Below, piece after piece: positions 60,747-64,000 of a stretch of DNA of 64,000 nt. The stretch spans positions 49,007,654 to 49,071,653 of the forward strand of contig CM060197.1 of the NCBI GenBank assembly GCA_030549335.1, given 5' to 3'. The position numbers were made by a program, and so were the translations under genes. Source of the stretch: Pontederia crassipes (taxonomy: Eukaryota > Streptophyta > Magnoliopsida > Commelinales > Pontederiaceae). Numbering within the stretch: the first letter of the stretch is position 1; every line of letters begins with the position of its first letter. Below the pieces are notes generated by a model. That model did no database searches. It had not been told where the DNA came from and saw only the letters and a program-made list of their open reading frames with translations.

Positions 60747-62055
60747 AGCTATTATATCAATACTTTAATCTACATCAGCACATGAGTCTACAATCAGCCT
60801 CCAAGAGATGTTCAATCAATTCGTTACAACAATCCAAGAGAAGCTCAAAGTGCAAGATTAATTAATCGGCAACTTGGATGCACAATTTACCTAGCTTAGA
60901 AGGCGGAATATTGTTAGTTATATGTCATCTCCTCCTTCACAAAATCTAGTCATTCAAATCAAATTCGAAGAGATGGAGGCCAAAATTCATACACTTGAAA
61001 AGCAAGTTGCAGAATTAATTCTTCAAGTTGCCAGCACACATGAAGAAAACATCGAAGAAAGTTCTACAACCATCTTATGCCCATGTCACTATCAAGAAAG
61101 ATGGAGGCCACAAAGGGATTATTATCTAAAAAGATGGACAACGACATGGCGTGTCAAAGAGACAAGTCCATACATAATTGAGGATGGACAAGTACGTAGG
61201 AGATGGAAACCTTAAAAAATTCCAACCAACATAATGACACCATCTCAAATTCATAATCCACCAACAAAAGAGATGAGCGGTGCATCCATGTTAGCAACAA
61301 AGACCGCATCATTACAATGGAGACCAAAGAATCCACCGCCAAACATCCAAATCAATTCTTCATGTTTAAAACCGAATGAGAGGATTCCACTTTCATCTCC
61401 AAAAATTCTAACAAAACAATGGAGGTCTAAGAGTTCAGTTTCACCTCAGGAGCATATAATGCTTTCATCATCCTCAAATCAACCATTGACTCCTACATCA
61501 TCTTAGAAACAAGAAGATCGTCCAGATGAACAATGTCATTCAATCACTACATTTCAATCAACAATGACAATTGAAGCTTCTACCAAAAGAATAGAGTTGA
61601 TATTCCAAACAGATTGCGACTTCTGAGATGATCAATCTTCACCACTACGAGTATTCACGATCACAGAAAACCCGGTGAGATTATTCCTTAACTACATTAT
61701 TTTAATTAATTATTTCATATTAGTCTCAGCATATGTTATGTCACAATCGAGCTAAGGACTTTAAACTTAGAACTAATTTCCTTCATCCTCAAACATACAA
61801 TTTAGATCTTTTGTGTAATATAATTTAGACTAATTTAGTTCATGTTAGATTAGTAGTTTGTTTATCTTAGTTGTTTAGTCTCTTTACTTTTTTCTGTCAT
61901 TTTTATTTTATTTTATTTTATTTTTAAACAGGTCTATGCATGTCAAAAACTGAATTTTATTTAAAATTTAAAATTTTTAGTTTTCATGGGTCATTATTCG
62001 TTCTCATAGGTGTTACACATATCTCACAGGTCGTCGTTTGTAGTTCACGAGTCTC

Positions 62056-63285
62056 AGATGCATGCAAAATATAACATATTTTAATTTATTTTTCTGTAAT
62101 TTGATCATGGCATGTATCATTTTTAGTCGCTTTTAGCCATAATTCTGAATTTATCGATTTTTATTGTTAATTCTTTGAATATTTTAATTGTGGATGAATT
62201 AATTAAAATTTGATAATTATTTTGCAGGAAAGGCCGAATACACAATTATCCGAGGGATTATATTAAATGAATTATTAACGTATCGGCCGAAATTCAGATG
62301 AATGTGATGTATCACCTGAGAACTCCAATACAAAGAAGTTTATCGCCCAAGAACTCCAATTCAAAGAAGTTTATCGCCCAGGAACTCCAATTCAAATACA
62401 AAGAGGTGTATTGGCCGAGAAACACCATATTAATCAAGTTATCGGCCGCAAAATCCAAGAATTTTATCCTTACCGGCCGATATCTTTGGGTATAAAAGTT
62501 ATCATTAACCAAGGATCGGTCATAATCATCAACCAATCGTAGGGTGCAAACAAGGTTTTGTGGCCGAGATTCAAAGAGGAATACAAAGTTTATCGGTCGT
62601 AATCAACTCAAGTTTTATCTCATAAAATTAAATTCGACCGTATGATATCACGACCATGATCAATTGAAGTCCGTCCACACCCTATAAATAGAGGAGAGAG
62701 CCATCGTCCTAATGGGTGCTTTTGAAGTTTGCTTTTCTTCCACGATGAGTCGTGAGCACTGCAGGCTACGACCAAGAGGAAAGAGGTGCGACGGCTGGAA
62801 GTTGATCGCGACTCTGATCAAGTCCCAAAGGCTGCCCGATTGATTGCCCGTGATTCGAAGCTTTGACTTTTTATTATTTGGGTGTAATTCTTCTGATTTT
62901 CTATATTATTTTTATTATGTCTCCAGAATTTTTAGGATGAACTCCATATTTTTAGGATTATTATTTTAGGAGATTATTAATTGAAGGGAAACTGTTTGAA
63001 CCCTATTTTATTTGTTTTAATCTTTTCTGATCAATTATTAATTGTGCTTAATGCTTTTATGTTAGTTAATTGAAATTTTGAATTAGACTATACCAGTTTG
63101 TGGAGTGATTTCCAATTTAATGCATTTTAATTTTAATATGATTTGATGGGATGCCAGTTTGTGGAGACTTCAATTCTTATTAAATTAAGATAGTTTAATT
63201 TGCATACTTAGATTGAGGGGATGCCAGTTTGTGGAGATCGCAATTTAATCATGTCAAGTTAATAATTTAGGGAATAAGGAAGCTG
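62056..63285 (+). mobile_element. truncated LTR of the Athila-type family (plus orientation)
   Basis: The start gatgcatgcaaaatataaca and the block at 62740-62850 (gagtcgtgagcactgcaggc, tacgaccaagaggaaagagg, tgcgacggctggaagttgat) match the reverse complement of the Athila LTR at 28993-30693, in the same order, through the atgccagtttgtggaga block to about 63285. About the last 300 bp of an LTR are missing. Divergence from the 28993 LTR is much larger than between that element's own two LTRs, so this is an older or different subfamily. It too carries cggccga/cggccgc words. Confidence 0.85.
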
Positions 63286-64000
63286 TGGACTATCGTCCAT
63301 CGCGACATAAATGGCGACGTTGAAGTCACTTCAAACCGGGCGGTTTACGCGTGATTCGATTCAATCTGAGGAGTAGAAAAAAATGGTTCAGGCGTGGTTC
63401 GCACCATAGCCGCCAGCGACGACTTCTTTCCGACAATGACTTCTGCTATGCACCTCCGGCAGCAGGCTCCCCTTTCTTTCTCCTCTCACTTTTCATCCCA
63501 GGTAAACCGTGCTGTTAACAACATGAACGATGGACAGAGCCGCCAGCAGCAGCATCCACTAATTTCATCCTAACTGATCAATTACAAAAAACAACAAAGG
63601 AAAATTCACTAGAAAACACAATTTTTTTGAAAGCTGCAATGGCGCATACAAAGAAAATAAGAGCATGAATCGTGAGATATGAACTTGAATGCCTGAGATC
63701 ATCTGTGGGAGCTGCATGTGTGCTCTCAGTAAAAAATTCAAACTCGTGCTCCTGCGTGTATCTGCACACAGGTCTGTCGATGTTTTTTGTGGTTCTGGAG
63801 GAGGCTTTGCTGTAGTGCAGAAGATGGACTCCAAGGCGTCCATGGGCCAAGGCAAAGGACCCGCAGTTGGGGCAGTAGAGCTTTCAAGAGAAATCCTCGG
63901 CAGCTTGGATATTGCCGGCCAAAGGCATTCGAAGTTCGAGAAGCTTGTCGTCTGAACAGCAGCAGCATATAAAGTTGCAGGCGTCGATCCCAGGCGACCC
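63286..64000. other. unidentified GC-richer region, possible host gene exon
   Basis: After the LTR fragment the base composition rises and the sequence looks unique. On the minus strand a frame at about 63995-63700 reads DKLLELRMPLAGNIQAAEDF, then one stop, then LYCPNCGSFALAHG and HLLHYSKASS, which could be an exon of a decayed gene. Overlapping plus-strand frames (from about 63689) are equally open. I cannot assign a family or a strand. The region continues past the window. Confidence 0.3.

Larger units (their letters stand above)
57866..62055 (+). mobile_element. non-coding Tat-like LTR element (LARD-like), 5' LTR and internal region
   Basis: The 5' LTR is 57866-59569 (about 1,704 bp), ending GCATCA, with primer site TGGCGCCGTTGCTGG (from 59576) matching tRNA-Asp as in Tat/Athila. 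The interior holds short frames without recognisable gag or pol domains (59706-61500), some coiled-coil-like (IHTLEKQVAELILQ), plus an unassigned tail to 62055. The words acgggccgtgag recur in the LTR, as in the solo LTR at 52904. A 724-bp tandem duplication spans the LTR/primer-site junction. The LTR that follows at 62056 belongs to another family. It looks like a non-autonomous element, now rearranged. Confidence 0.75.

Noticed and set aside
1-64000. rRNA and tRNA genes
   Set aside because: No cloverleaf with matching A and B boxes and no rRNA core sequence noticed on either strand. The tRNA-like words found are retroelement primer sites.

Overview
This is a stretch of nuclear DNA from a flowering plant. 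It is AT-rich and made mostly of transposable elements, with decayed host genes between them. Plant-type Ty3/gypsy (Athila/Tat and chromovirus-like) and Ty1/copia elements, CACTA and Mutator-like DNA transposons, an Au-type SINE relic, a coiled-coil NB-ARC-LRR resistance gene and plant-specific gene families all point this way. I cannot name the species. I see no host gene that looks intact.

Layout. 1-1374: 3' end of a CACTA transposon. 1375-4250: AT-rich DNA with three unidentified short reading frames. 4250-6881: copia remnant. 6882-9480: gypsy integrase remnant and flank, repeated at 23455-25560. 9692-13191: NLR pseudogene with a triplicated N-terminal coiled-coil module. 13292-14684: probable solo LTR, about 100 bp upstream of the NLR start codon. 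16271-21012: old copia element with both LTRs. 21245-21480: half of a foldback repeat. 21579-23740: gypsy 3' end and LTR. 26480-41729: gypsy 3' end whose LTR is split by a nearly complete Athila-type element (28993-40909, target duplication GAATT). That gypsy LTR abuts the first exon of a broken LRR receptor kinase gene (41730-42048). 43238-44223: Mutator-like element with a perfect 9-bp target duplication. 46480-49150: SHV3/GPDL-like pseudogene with a Pack-MULE inserted (47140-47968). 51362-51450: SINE relic. 51510-52903: GT4-type glycosyltransferase pseudogene, cut by a solo LTR (52904-55024, target duplication CCTAC). 55180-56299: long palindromic foldback element. 57712-57865: one end of a second Mutator-like element, cut by a non-coding Tat-like LTR element (57866-62055) that contains a 724-bp tandem duplication. 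62056-63285: LTR fragment of the Athila family. 63286-64000: richer in GC, unidentified.

No genes here work together as a system. The value of the window is its insertion history: NLR, receptor kinase, GPDL and glycosyltransferase genes were broken by point changes and by nested insertions. Several insertions can be ordered in time from their junctions. The points most worth a second look are the triplicated coiled-coil NLR, the gene-capturing Pack-MULE, the duplicated LTR-end/primer-site block, the two-LTR-family chimera, and the short GC palindromes reiterated in three separate LTR families.
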